From positions 1 through 64,000 of the forward strand of contig JAEVYU010000055.1 in NCBI GenBank assembly GCA_023392595.1: a stretch of DNA of 64,000 bases, in the 5' to 3' direction. Position numbers and translations under genes: made by a program. Positions 37,638 to 46,793 of this stretch are shown piece after piece. Numbering within the stretch: position 1 is the first letter of the stretch; every line of letters starts with the position of its first letter. Source of the stretch: Bacillota bacterium (GTDB taxonomy: Bacteria; Bacillota; UBA4882; UBA8346). Below the pieces are notes generated by a model. It saw only the letters and a program-made list of their open reading frames with translations. It was not told the DNA's origin and did not search any database.

Positions 37638-37709
37638 CCCAGATAGACAGTTTAGTTCTGAGCAAGCCTATTTCGACAGGCTTGCTCAAAGCTGTCTGGG
37701 CTATTTTTT
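37638..37709 (+). terminator. Rho-independent terminator of the NitT/TauT operon
   Basis: Nested stems: TGAGCAAGCCT (37659-37669) with AGGCTTGCTCA (37678-37688), and AGACAG (37645-37650) with CTGTCT (37692-37697), capped by CCCAG/CTGGG, then CTATTTTTT. Confidence 0.85.
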
Positions 37710-37752
37710 GTTTGCCGGATTGTGAAATATAAAGAACCTAGAGGAGAATCTT

Positions 37753-39483
37753 ATGTTGGGAACCATGAAAGCTATTCTTGGCAAAATCGCAGCTTCTTTG
37801 AAGTTTCTTACAAGAATCAGGGTCTTTTATCAAATTCTGATCATTATTTCGGTGATGGCGGTTTTTATGATCCTTCAAGGCTTTATTGGGTTCAAGACCA
37901 TCAATTCTCTGGGTTCCCGGACCCAGGAGGTATTTGGTAACGGTTCCCAGGATTTTATCAATTTATATAGTGTAAAGGTTGACTTGGAAAGCATTCGCAA
38001 TCGTTATTACCAAGAGTTGACCGGTTTAAAGGGATTTACCTCTTATTCCGGTATCGAGGACACCAAACAATTGGTAACCCGTCTAAAGAAAATTAATGCC
38101 CTCAAGACCGAGTTGATCCTGAAAGAACTCCAGGCCGCGCAGGAAATTTTAAATCAGCCCCCCGATCGGAGCCGTTTTGAGGAGCTGGATGACCATCTGA
38201 CCCGGATTACCATGAATCTGGGTGATTTTGAAGACGCCATCCGCAACAACGCTTTTGAGAAAATGAGTTCCGGACGCCGGGAAATTCAGCAATCGCAAAT
38301 AAGCACGCTGGTAATTTTGTTGCTTGGACTAGGGATCTCGATTGGAATCGGGCTGGTTGTAGCGGCCGCGATCGCTTATCCCCTCAATATCATGGTAAAG
38401 GCCGCTCAAAGATTGAGAGATGGTGATTTGGCGCAAAATATCCGGGCCCAAGGGTGTTTGGAAGTGAACGAAATGGTAACGGGTCTCAACAACGCCATTG
38501 CGGGACTGCAGGGTTTAATTGAAAAAGTCCATCAACAAGCGGCGTTTATCCTTAAGGCTGGGGGTGAATTGGCCACGGCTTCCGATGATTCCCGGAAGAC
38601 TTCTTCCGAAATGAGTCTGGCGATGATGGAATTGTCGAAGACCTTCTCCGAGCAGGTAAACCAGGTCAATGACATTGCCCAAAATGTCGTTCAATTGGAT
38701 GAACTGGTACGAAAAGTTTCCGCTGAAACTGAAAAGATGGCCGGCACCTCCCGAAATATTTCCGATTCCACTCAATTGGGGCAGGAAATAACGGCCCGGA
38801 TAGCCTTGGAGATCAAGGAAGTTTACAATTCCACCGAAGAAATTGCCAAGGTCATGAAGGATCTGCGGCTTTCCTCGGATGAGATCCAAAAGATGACCTC
38901 AGTGATTGGCAATATTGCGGAACAGACATCTTTATTAGCCCTCAATGCTGCCATCGAGGCGGCCAGAGCGGGAGAATACGGGAAAGGATTTAGTGTGGTG
39001 GCCGAAGAAACCGGAAAGCTGGCTGAACAATCAAAACAGGCGGCTTTAATGGTTACCGGAGCGATTAACACCATGGGCAAACGAACCGTCGATGCCAGCG
39101 AGGCAATTCAAAAAGGAATGGTCAAAGTTGAATCCGGATTGAAATTAACGGAGGAAGCCCAAACAAAATTTGAGGGGATTTTCCATCAACTCCGCGATAT
39201 TCTGGCCCAAATTCGTGAAGTGGCCGATTCGGCCCGAATCATGGAGCGCAAAAATGAAGAAGTCAATGGTTCCATTCATTCCTTAGCGGCCAATAGTGAG
39301 GAATTCTACGCCAGCACCGAAGAAACTTCTGCCGCGGCTCAGGAACAAAGCGCCGTGATTGAGCAGGTTACAGGGATGGCCGAAAACCTGAAAGTCATTG
39401 CGGATAGTTTAAAGGATACGGTGGGGGTTTTTCATATTGATGAATCGGCTGCCCATGAAGATCATGAATTGGAGAAAATATAG
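37753..39483 (+). CDS. methyl-accepting chemotaxis protein with four-helix-type sensor
   Basis: A 576-residue chemoreceptor: TM1 about residues 28-48, a helical extracellular sensor of about 120 residues, TM2 about 182-205, HAMP, and signalling tip EQTSLLALNAAIEAARAGEYG. It follows the second binding protein and ends convergently with, and overlapping by 22 nt, the response regulator gene on the other strand. Sensor type differs from the Cache MCP at 28151, although the genomic context is duplicated. Confidence 0.9.
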   Translation: MLGTMKAILGKIAASLKFLTRIRVFYQILIIISVMAVFMILQGFIGFKTINSLGSRTQEVFGNGSQDFINLYSVKVDLESIRNRYYQELTGLKGFTSYSGIEDTKQLVTRLKKINALKTELILKELQAAQEILNQPPDRSRFEELDDHLTRITMNLGDFEDAIRNNAFEKMSSGRREIQQSQISTLVILLLGLGISIGIGLVVAAAIAYPLNIMVKAAQRLRDGDLAQNIRAQGCLEVNEMVTGLNNAIAGLQGLIEKVHQQAAFILKAGGELATASDDSRKTSSEMSLAMMELSKTFSEQVNQVNDIAQNVVQLDELVRKVSAETEKMAGTSRNISDSTQLGQEITARIALEIKEVYNSTEEIAKVMKDLRLSSDEIQKMTSVIGNIAEQTSLLALNAAIEAARAGEYGKGFSVVAEETGKLAEQSKQAALMVTGAINTMGKRTVDASEAIQKGMVKVESGLKLTEEAQTKFEGIFHQLRDILAQIREVADSARIMERKNEEVNGSIHSLAANSEEFYASTEETSAAAQEQSAVIEQVTGMAENLKVIADSLKDTVGVFHIDESAAHEDHELEKI

Positions 39484-40145
39484 CCAATCTTTAATTCATC
39501 AATCATTTTAATGATTTCTTTGGTTCTTTTCTTGTTAAACTTTTTCAGGATGATATTAATTTGGGATTTGATGGTGGCTTCCTCCACACATCGTTGCCTG
39601 GCGATGGCCGATATCTTGGACCCCTCAATGAGAAGGCGGAGAATTTCCCGCTCCGAATGGGTTAATTGTCCCACCCGATTCATTACTTGAATGATTTGAT
39701 TTTCATTTTTACGAATCCGGGTAAATTCGTTGCGGATTTTGGCGGCTACTTCGGGACGGATGGGGGATTTTCCACTGAAAGCCGCCCAGATGCCGGAGAT
39801 AATTTCCTCGCTGGGTAAGGATTTGAGAATATAATCGACGGCCCCGCTATCAAAAGCTTCGAAAACAGTCTGATCATCCTCGTGAATGGTTAGGAAGACG
39901 ATCCGGATTTGCGGGTGGCGTGAGAGAATCTCTTTGGCTGCAAGGATCCCATCATTTCTGATTTCCATCTCAATATCCATTAGAACCACATCAGCGCCGA
40001 GCTGATCCACCAAAGTGACTGCATCTTTTCCATTGGAAGCCTGCCCCACTAAAAGAAAATCGGGTTCGTTTTCGATTAACTCGCAAAAATGCCGGCGCAA
40101 AATGGGGAGATCTTCTGCGACCACGATTCGAATCGGACTATACAT
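39462..40145 (-). CDS. NarL/LuxR-type response regulator (paralogue B)
   Basis: A 227-residue regulator, paralogous to that at 34056 (receiver Asp D57 in DVVLMDIEM; HTH SHSEREILRLLIEGSKISAI, ATIKSQINIILKKFNKKRTK). The start is taken at 40145, where homology begins and which leaves the upstream kinase gene intact. Transcribed after its kinase, 22 nt apart. Its 3' end overlaps the convergent MCP gene by 22 nt. Confidence 0.9.
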   Translation of the reverse strand: MYSPIRIVVAEDLPILRRHFCELIENEPDFLLVGQASNGKDAVTLVDQLGADVVLMDIEMEIRNDGILAAKEILSRHPQIRIVFLTIHEDDQTVFEAFDSGAVDYILKSLPSEEIISGIWAAFSGKSPIRPEVAAKIRNEFTRIRKNENQIIQVMNRVGQLTHSEREILRLLIEGSKISAIARQRCVEEATIKSQINIILKKFNKKRTKEIIKMIDELKIGYIFSNS

Positions 40146-40167
40146 GAATTTTTCTCCTTCGTTGCTT

Positions 40168-41682
40168 TCAATCGTTATCGTCAACCCGGTATACAGGCAA
40201 CAAAATTTTAAAAACGGTGCCCAAACCGACTTCGCTATCGACATAAATATAGCCGAAATGCTCCTTGATCACCTGTTTGGCATAAGAGAGGCCGACACCC
40301 CAGTTTTTGTTGGTGTTTTTGTTGGTGTAGAAAGGATCGAAAATGTTGTTCATTTGGCTTTTAGAAATACCACAGCCATTATCACGGATTTTGATGATGC
40401 TCCAATTTTCTTCCGTATTGCAATCGATCCGGACAACCCCGCCGGGTTGGTCGCCGATGGCCTCGAAAGCATTAATGATAATATTGGATAACGCTTCCGA
40501 CAGGTGATTGGTGTCTGCCAAGATCGACCAGTTGGTTTCTTTAAAGTTGTATTCCAATGAAATATTGGAGGGCACGGTTTTGAATTTATCCAGGGTTTGT
40601 TGGAGAATTGTTCCGGCCGGGGTTGGTTCAAATCTGAGAATCAAACTTTTGAAAGGTTTGTATAATTGGTCCAGCCGGTTCAGGGTATAATTGACAATCT
40701 CCGAGATGTTATCGATATTTTGCCGGATTTGGTCCGCCGTAGCCTTGGAAGACATGTCCTCATTTTCTAATAAATGATTGGTTTTTTCGATTAACAACTT
40801 ACTCATAATCAATTGATTTTTAATCGCGTGGGTAAAAACTCTGGCGCTGGTATTGGCGATTTTGAATTTCCGTTCTAGTTGTAAGTCGGCTTTTCCGAGT
40901 TGATTTTCAACTTCGGTATATTTCCAGATTGAGAAAATGCTGACCAATGAGGTAAGACCGGCGGAAATAACGCCGATATACCATTCCCATAAGGAAAGAG
41001 GCGGGTTGTAGTTGCTGAAGTCGGAATACAGATAATAATAAGTGCGGACATCGGTTACCTGTAGCGGTCCCATAAAACCCAGATAACAGTAAAACAAGGT
41101 CAACACGACCATACCGGGGTAAAAACTTTTTAATTTCTTTTTCACCAAGGGTATGGAGATTTGGCGGTACCCTTTTACCATCAGATAAAGGGCTATCAAT
41201 ACCGAAACGATAAACCAGGTCCGGGTCCCCAGACTTATCAGGTAAATATGTTTCCTTTCCATAAAGCCAAAGAAGTTTTTGTAAATATAGGGATCGTAAA
41301 CCAGAATGTTCAGAACCGGGAAAACCGCGTTGAGAATATGCCAGTTCCATAGGGAGCGGCTCTTTTTTTTGAATTTCAGGGTCAGGGCCAAACCCACCAG
41401 GCTGAATACAAAAAGTGACCTCCCGGCGCTGATCATTCGGCTGATCAGGTCGATGGAAACCGGAAGCTCCAATAAAAAACGCCGTATCGAATCGGTCAAA
41501 AAAAGAATTAAATTAACCTTGTAATAAAAGCCGCCGTATTTCGAAATAAATAAAATCAGGCCGGACATGCTGAAGCCCCAACCCAACAAAATCAGGGACA
41601 TCCAATAAGCTGCCGGATTTCGGGCTCTGGAAATGAATAAAATAATTGCCCCAACCATGATAATGGCAAGTAGGATTACCAT
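40168..41682 (-). CDS. multi-TM sensor histidine kinase (paralogue B)
   Basis: A 504-residue kinase with the same layout as the protein at 32527: about seven membrane segments in residues 1-255, phospho-acceptor region THAIKNQL (H285) and HATPase motifs (NIIINAFEAIGD, KIRDNGCGIS, FDPFYTNK, WGVGLSYAKQVI). Conserved stretches inside the membrane part (MGPLQVTDVRTYYYLYSDFS vs MGPIQLTDIRTYYYLYTDFA) suggest a shared ligand pocket. It forms an operon with regulator B. Confidence 0.88.
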   Translation of the reverse strand: MVILLAIIMVGAIILFISRARNPAAYWMSLILLGWGFSMSGLILFISKYGGFYYKVNLILFLTDSIRRFLLELPVSIDLISRMISAGRSLFVFSLVGLALTLKFKKKSRSLWNWHILNAVFPVLNILVYDPYIYKNFFGFMERKHIYLISLGTRTWFIVSVLIALYLMVKGYRQISIPLVKKKLKSFYPGMVVLTLFYCYLGFMGPLQVTDVRTYYYLYSDFSNYNPPLSLWEWYIGVISAGLTSLVSIFSIWKYTEVENQLGKADLQLERKFKIANTSARVFTHAIKNQLIMSKLLIEKTNHLLENEDMSSKATADQIRQNIDNISEIVNYTLNRLDQLYKPFKSLILRFEPTPAGTILQQTLDKFKTVPSNISLEYNFKETNWSILADTNHLSEALSNIIINAFEAIGDQPGGVVRIDCNTEENWSIIKIRDNGCGISKSQMNNIFDPFYTNKNTNKNWGVGLSYAKQVIKEHFGYIYVDSEVGLGTVFKILLPVYRVDDND

Positions 41683-41775
41683 CGATCTCCATCCTTTATC
41701 GTCACGGCGTGCGTCTCATCGTTTATATTCATTATACCAGATGTTTTAGGAAACAGTGATCCTTTGTCCAAGAAG

Positions 41776-41796
41776 TTAATTTCAGCTTGAAATTAA
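41776..41796. promoter_or_regulatory. ROK operator 1
   Basis: Perfect dyad: TTAATTTCA, 3-nt centre, TGAAATTAA. It covers the -35 hexamer of the promoter below and shares both arms with operator 2. Confidence 0.75.
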
Positions 41797-41815
41797 ATAA
41801 CAAACGTGATATGCT
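41787..41815 (+). promoter_or_regulatory. sigma-A type promoter of the ROK-aldolase operon
   Basis: TTGAAA (41787-41792), 17-nt spacer, TATGCT (41810-41815). The -35 lies within operator 1 and the start point just before operator 2, a layout for tight autorepression. Confidence 0.65.
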
Positions 41816-41824
41816 GAAGGTAAA

Positions 41825-41845
41825 TTAATTTCAAACTGAAATTAA
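41825..41845. promoter_or_regulatory. ROK operator 2
   Basis: Same 9-bp arms TTAATTTCA/TGAAATTAA with centre AAC. Centre-to-centre distance to operator 1 is 49 bp. Confidence 0.75.
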
Positions 41846-41873
41846 TTACAATAAACGTTATAAGGAAATTGAG

Positions 41874-43079
41874 ATGGAAAAGTTCGAAGGGATCTCTAAA
41901 ATTCGTATCGGGCATCGCAGTGAAATTTTAAACCAAATCCGGCGTTGCGGTCCCTTGTCCCGGACGGAGCTCTGTGAGAAAACCACAATATCTAAACCGA
42001 CAGTGGGCCGGGTGGTTGAAGATCTGTTGGCTCAAGGATTTATCCGGGAAACCGGGAGCGGTGTATCCCAACTGGGGCGGAAACCGGTGCAAATCGAACT
42101 GAATCCGGAGGCCCGATATTGCATAGGAGTTAATATTTCCCGGAATCATTTGCTGGTTTCCCTGGTTAACTTCACCATGGAAGTGATCGCCAAAAAAAGT
42201 TTATCCATCAAAGGAATCTGGGATCCGGAAATTTTCAAACAAACCATCGCCCAAAGTATCCTGGAGTTGGTTCGGGGAAAAAAACTTGATCAACAGAAGA
42301 TTCTCGGTGTCGGGATTGGAGCGCCCGGGATTGTCGATTATAACCGGGGAATTATTCTCGATTTTGCCATCGCCCATCAGTTGGTGGACATCCATTTGAA
42401 AGATTACTTATGGGAAAAGACAGGCTGGGAAATAGCGATTGACAATAATGCCAATACCCGGGCTTTGGGAGAATACTGGTACGGGTTTGGCGTGGGATGC
42501 CAGAATCTGATTTACGTGATTTGCAGCGAGGGTGTGGGCAATGGAATCATTATCGAAGGAAAAGTGTTGCGGGGGAAAAACTGCTTCACCACCGGACTGG
42601 GACATATGATCGTCAATGCCGATGGCCGGTCCTGTCATTGCGGGCGCAATGGATGCATTGAAACCTATAGTTCCACCGAAGCCCTTGAAAGAAATGCCCG
42701 GGAGGGTTTGCAAAAGGGTGCTAAATCCCTGTTGCTTGAAAAAGTTGGCCATCAGCCGGATAAAGTCGACTACGAATTAATCTGCCGCTGTGCCGAAGCC
42801 GGAGACTCATTGTGTATACAAATGCTGGAGGAAGCCGCCGCTTATTTAAGCGTCGGCCTGGCCAATCAAGTCGGAACCTTCAATCCGGAGTTAATCGTGT
42901 TATCGGGTGCATTATTTGATGCTTATCCCCCATTTTTTGAAAAAGTGAGGACACTGACCTTGGAAAAAGTCTTTCCGCTACTGGCTAGAGATGTGACTAT
43001 CAAAAAACGCCAGGTCCGGGATAATCTTTATGAAGCGGGGGCAGCCACTTTGATATTTAAATCGTTTTTTAACGATTAA
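41874..43079 (+). CDS. ROK-family transcriptional regulator (NagC/XylR type)
   Basis: A 401-residue repressor: N-terminal MarR-like winged helix (residues 10-75, LSRTELCEKTTISKPTVGRVV) and a ROK sugar-kinase-like domain with the zinc-binding CHCGRNGCIETY signature and GVGIGAPGIVD. Two identical-armed palindromes upstream are its likely operators, so it is autoregulated and controls the aldolase-PGI-ManA genes that follow. The inducer is presumably the sugar or sugar phosphate processed by these enzymes. Confidence 0.9.
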   Translation: MEKFEGISKIRIGHRSEILNQIRRCGPLSRTELCEKTTISKPTVGRVVEDLLAQGFIRETGSGVSQLGRKPVQIELNPEARYCIGVNISRNHLLVSLVNFTMEVIAKKSLSIKGIWDPEIFKQTIAQSILELVRGKKLDQQKILGVGIGAPGIVDYNRGIILDFAIAHQLVDIHLKDYLWEKTGWEIAIDNNANTRALGEYWYGFGVGCQNLIYVICSEGVGNGIIIEGKVLRGKNCFTTGLGHMIVNADGRSCHCGRNGCIETYSSTEALERNAREGLQKGAKSLLLEKVGHQPDKVDYELICRCAEAGDSLCIQMLEEAAAYLSVGLANQVGTFNPELIVLSGALFDAYPPFFEKVRTLTLEKVFPLLARDVTIKKRQVRDNLYEAGAATLIFKSFFND

Positions 43080-43124
43080 TAAAAAAAGCGCATGTGCGCG
43101 GGTTAAAGAAAGGATGATTCATCT

Positions 43125-44282
43125 ATGTTAGTACCATTACGACCGTTGCTGGAAGCTACCAATCAATACCGTTTTGCCCAAGGGGGATTTAATGTTAATG
43201 CCGTAGCTCAAGCGCAGGCAGTAATCGAGGTCCACGAAATGTTCCGCTCTGCCGCCATTCTGCAAGGGGCCGATTTAGCCAATGCCTTTATGGGTGGGCG
43301 GGCCGATTTTATGAATGGAACAGTGGCGGACAAAAAAATCGGCGCCAAACGGATTGCCGATGCGGTGAAAAAATATGGCGGAAATTCTCCCATTCCTATT
43401 GTAATGCACTTAGACCACGGGAAAGATTTTGATTCGGTCAAAGCGGCGATTGAAGGCGGTTATACTTCGGTGATGATTGACGGCTCCTCATTGAGCTTCG
43501 AGCAAAATGTGGAATTAACCCGGGAAGTCGTTAAATATGCCCATGCTTTAGGGGTAAGTGTTGAAGGGGAATTGGGAGTGCTGGCCGGAGTCGAAGATGA
43601 TGTGTTTTCCGAACAATCGACTTATACCAATCCCATGAAGGTTTGTGAATTTTTCCAGAAAACCAAAGTCGATTGTTTGGCTATTTCTTATGGGACCAAA
43701 CACGGCGCGGTGAAGGGCGAAGGGGTCAAACTTCGTAAAGAGATCGCCATTGCCGCCATGGAAAATTTGCGACATGAAGGGATTTTTGGAGTGTTGGTAT
43801 CCCACGGTTCCTCGACGGTTCCCCGTTATATCGTTGAAGAGATCAATGCTTTGGGCGGTAAAATCGCTAATGCCAACGGGATTCCCTTAGATGAACTTAA
43901 GTCGGTAATTCCCTATGGGATCGGTAAGATCAATGTGGATACCGATATCCGGCTAGCGGTTACCCGCAATATCCGCGAGTATTTTATCAACAATCCTTCC
44001 AAGCAAAAGAGTTCTTCCGTTGGTAAGGTTTGGGAATTAATGGAGGAAAAAGCGGAGCAATTCGATCCCAGGGTATATTTAACGCCCATCATGGAACAGC
44101 TGATTGTCGACGTACCAATTTCAGACGAGGATATTTTGGTCCTCACCGATTGTATTAAGCGGGGTGTCCGGGAAGTTGTAGGGACTTTGATCGTCCAGTT
44201 TGGTTCGGTGGGCTTTGCCTCCAAAGTCGAACCGCTTAGTTTGGAGCAAATGGCGGAACGTTATCGGAAAGACGGAATTTAA
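43125..44282 (+). CDS. class II ketose-bisphosphate aldolase (Fba-like)
   Basis: A 385-residue zinc-dependent aldolase. Motifs: HLDHGKDFDSVKAAI (metal His and catalytic Asp region), VEGELGVLAGVED, AISYGTKHGAVKG, LVSHGSSTVP and GIGKINVDTDIRLAV (phosphate-binding loops, intact). It is longer than the common type (about 285-330) owing to a C-terminal helical extension (from about residue 300) found in one class II subgroup. It would cleave fructose 1,6-bisphosphate or an analogue into two trioses. Second gene of the ROK operon, 45 nt after the regulator. Confidence 0.88.
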   Translation: MLVPLRPLLEATNQYRFAQGGFNVNAVAQAQAVIEVHEMFRSAAILQGADLANAFMGGRADFMNGTVADKKIGAKRIADAVKKYGGNSPIPIVMHLDHGKDFDSVKAAIEGGYTSVMIDGSSLSFEQNVELTREVVKYAHALGVSVEGELGVLAGVEDDVFSEQSTYTNPMKVCEFFQKTKVDCLAISYGTKHGAVKGEGVKLRKEIAIAAMENLRHEGIFGVLVSHGSSTVPRYIVEEINALGGKIANANGIPLDELKSVIPYGIGKINVDTDIRLAVTRNIREYFINNPSKQKSSSVGKVWELMEEKAEQFDPRVYLTPIMEQLIVDVPISDEDILVLTDCIKRGVREVVGTLIVQFGSVGFASKVEPLSLEQMAERYRKDGI

Positions 44283-44318
44283 AAGAGTTCGGTAATCAAT
44301 GGAAAGGAATGATTTTAC

Positions 44319-45617
44319 ATGAACGGGAAAAACATCCGCTTGGATTTTAAAAATGTCCTTTCTTATGTGGGAGAGAAAGAAATTCAGGCAAGCGTCACTG
44401 AGAATAATGAGTTGTTTCAAAAAATCAATCAAGGTCAAAAGGCTTCGGCTGATGTTTTAGGTTGGTTTGATGTCGCTTCGTTAATGGATGAGACCATGCT
44501 TGAGAAAATTGAAACCAAGGCGCGCCAGATCCGGGAAAATGGAGATATTTTTATTTTAATCGGGATTGGCGGCTCCAATCAAGGAGCGCGCGCCGCTATC
44601 AAGGCGATGCGCCCTGAATATTCAGCTGTTCCGGATAAACCGCAAATTATCTACGCCGGAAATAACCTGGCTGTGGATTATCTAAAGTCCGTTTTGAAAC
44701 AAGCGGAAGGGAAATCGGTTTATGTCGATGTGATCGCTAAGAACTTCGCTACCCTTGAGCCGGGAATCGTTTTCCGGATGATCCGGAAATTTATGGAAGA
44801 TGCTTATGGGGAGAAAGAGGCAGCAACCCGGATTTGCGCCACCGGCTCCCTAAACGGCAGTTCCCTGGAAAAATTAGGGCTAGCCAAAGGATACAGCCTT
44901 TTCCCGTTCCCGCTCGATGTGGGCGGTAGGTTTTCGGTATTAACGGCGGTAGGATTATTGCCGATGGCTGTTGCCGGGCTGGATATCCGGCAAATGCTTG
45001 CCGGGGCCAGGGACATGGAGCTGTTGCTGAAGTCGGTCCAGTGTCAAGAAAACCCGGCGGTATTATACGCTGTGATCCGGAATCTATTGCTGAAAAAAGG
45101 TTATGGGGTGGAAATTCTGTCTCACTTTGAGCCCCGCCTGGAATATTTCGCCAAATGGTGGATTCAACTTTTTGGAGAAAGCGAGGGCAAAAACCTTACC
45201 GGAATTTATCCCACTACTTGTTCTTATTCCGAAGATCTTCATTCCCTGGGGCAATATATTCAACAAGGGAAACGGTTTTTGCTGGAAAGTTTCCTAACGA
45301 TCGAGGAACCTCAAGAGTCTTTGGTAATTCCGGAAGCTCAAAGAGATCAGGATGGTTTCGATTATTTGGAAGGGAAAGAATTCGCGGCGTTAAATGAAGC
45401 GGCATATCAAGCCACGCTGAAGGCCCATGATGACGGGGGAGTTCCTTGCATGGTCATCAATCTTCCCGGTCTGAATGAATATTATTTGGGGCAACTGTTT
45501 TATTTCTTTGAATATGCCTGTTTCGTCTCCGGGAGTTTACTCGGGGTGGACCCCTTTGATCAGCCCGGTGTGGAAGCATACAAAACCAAGATGTTTGAGA
45601 TTTTAGGCAAACCCTGA
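44319..45617 (+). CDS. phosphoglucose isomerase-like protein with altered phosphate loop
   Basis: A 432-residue PGI-family aldose-ketose isomerase. Catalytic elements are present: IGIGGSNQGAR (81-91), GGRFSVLTAVGLLP, FGESEGKNLTGI with the base Glu, DLHSLGQYIQQG with the ring-opening His, and PGVEAYKTKM with the C-terminal Lys. The loop that in canonical enzymes reads SKSGTT and holds the 6-phosphate is AKNFAT here (140-145), and the following ATTD is ATGS. The substrate may therefore not be glucose 6-phosphate (inference). Lies between the aldolase and the ManA-like gene in one operon. Confidence 0.85.
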   Translation: MNGKNIRLDFKNVLSYVGEKEIQASVTENNELFQKINQGQKASADVLGWFDVASLMDETMLEKIETKARQIRENGDIFILIGIGGSNQGARAAIKAMRPEYSAVPDKPQIIYAGNNLAVDYLKSVLKQAEGKSVYVDVIAKNFATLEPGIVFRMIRKFMEDAYGEKEAATRICATGSLNGSSLEKLGLAKGYSLFPFPLDVGGRFSVLTAVGLLPMAVAGLDIRQMLAGARDMELLLKSVQCQENPAVLYAVIRNLLLKKGYGVEILSHFEPRLEYFAKWWIQLFGESEGKNLTGIYPTTCSYSEDLHSLGQYIQQGKRFLLESFLTIEEPQESLVIPEAQRDQDGFDYLEGKEFAALNEAAYQATLKAHDDGGVPCMVINLPGLNEYYLGQLFYFFEYACFVSGSLLGVDPFDQPGVEAYKTKMFEILGKP

Positions 45618-45668
45618 TCGGAATTTTTTTAGCAGTGTTTCAAAGTAATTTTTGATTCGAGGATAAAA

Positions 45669-46793
45669 ATGAGTATCAATCGTAATTTTTACCATCAACC
45701 ATTGAAAATAAAGCCGAATCGGGTTTACCGGCCGGCTATCGGCGGCAAGCTGCTTGATGAATGGCAAGGCCAACCGGAGGGAGAAGACGGGCACTACTCC
45801 GAAGAGTGGGTCGCTTCGACTGTCCTGGCGCGAAATCCAAATCCTCTTCCTTTTGAGGGACTAAGCCAAGTTGCGCTCCCTGATCAGCCGGTATCCACTG
45901 CGCCGGTTTACCTGAAAGACTTGATTGAAGAGGACCCTCAAGGCTTATTGGGAGAAAGACATGTGGCCAAATTCGGGACTTCTACAGCCCTGCTTGTGAA
46001 GGTACTCGATTCATGCAGCCGTTTGATCATTCAAGCCCATCCGGATCGGGATTTTGCCCGGGAAGGGTTCGGATCGGAATTCGGTAAAACCGAAGCTTGG
46101 TATATAATCGGCGGTAGAAAGATCGAAGGGGAAAATCCCTATGTCTTATTTGGTTTTAAACCGGGAATTACCCGGGAAAAATGGCAGGAGCTTTTTGAGA
46201 CCCAAAATATTCAAGGAATGATCGATGCCTTGCACCGTTTTGAAGTTAGCCCCGGGGATGTTTTTTTGGTCGAAGGCGGGATCCCCCATGCGGCCGGAGC
46301 CGGTGTTTTCTTCATTGAAGCCCAGGAGCCGACGGATTATACGATTCGCACCGAGCGAAAATCGCCCACAGGCTTGCCCATGACGGATCAGCAAATCCAT
46401 CAAGGCCTGGGATTTCAAAAGATGTTCGATTGTTTTCATTATCAGGGATACCGGCGGGAGGAAATTTTAGAAAAATGGTATCTAAAAGCTCATTTAATCC
46501 ATGAAGAGTCCGGCGGTAAGCAATTTTCGGTAATTCCGCCGGAACGGTGCGCCTATTTTTCTGTGGAACGGCTGGAGATCCAAGGCCATTATACCACCTC
46601 CGGAAGGGGAAACTTTGCGATTGCCCTCATTCTTTCCGGTTCGGGGTCTATGAAGTGGAAGCAGGGCAACATGCCGGTGGAACAAGCCTGTGAAATTTTT
46701 TTACCGGCCGCTGTGGAGGAAATAACCTGGGAAAACCGGGGCATAGATCCTATGGTGGTTATACTTTGCCATCCGCCGGGGGTTTCGTTTTAA
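45669..46793 (+). CDS. mannose-6-phosphate isomerase, class I-like
   Basis: A 374-residue cupin-type isomerase. The zinc site is visible in LIIQAHPDRDFARE (His) and the downstream VEGGIPHAAGAG with a conserved His; WGG-type N-terminus is altered to RPAIGGKLLDEW. It would interconvert an aldose phosphate with its ketose form, feeding the same pathway as the PGI-like enzyme. Fourth gene after the ROK regulator; two stem-loops follow it. Confidence 0.85.
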   Translation: MSINRNFYHQPLKIKPNRVYRPAIGGKLLDEWQGQPEGEDGHYSEEWVASTVLARNPNPLPFEGLSQVALPDQPVSTAPVYLKDLIEEDPQGLLGERHVAKFGTSTALLVKVLDSCSRLIIQAHPDRDFAREGFGSEFGKTEAWYIIGGRKIEGENPYVLFGFKPGITREKWQELFETQNIQGMIDALHRFEVSPGDVFLVEGGIPHAAGAGVFFIEAQEPTDYTIRTERKSPTGLPMTDQQIHQGLGFQKMFDCFHYQGYRREEILEKWYLKAHLIHEESGGKQFSVIPPERCAYFSVERLEIQGHYTTSGRGNFAIALILSGSGSMKWKQGNMPVEQACEIFLPAAVEEITWENRGIDPMVVILCHPPGVSF

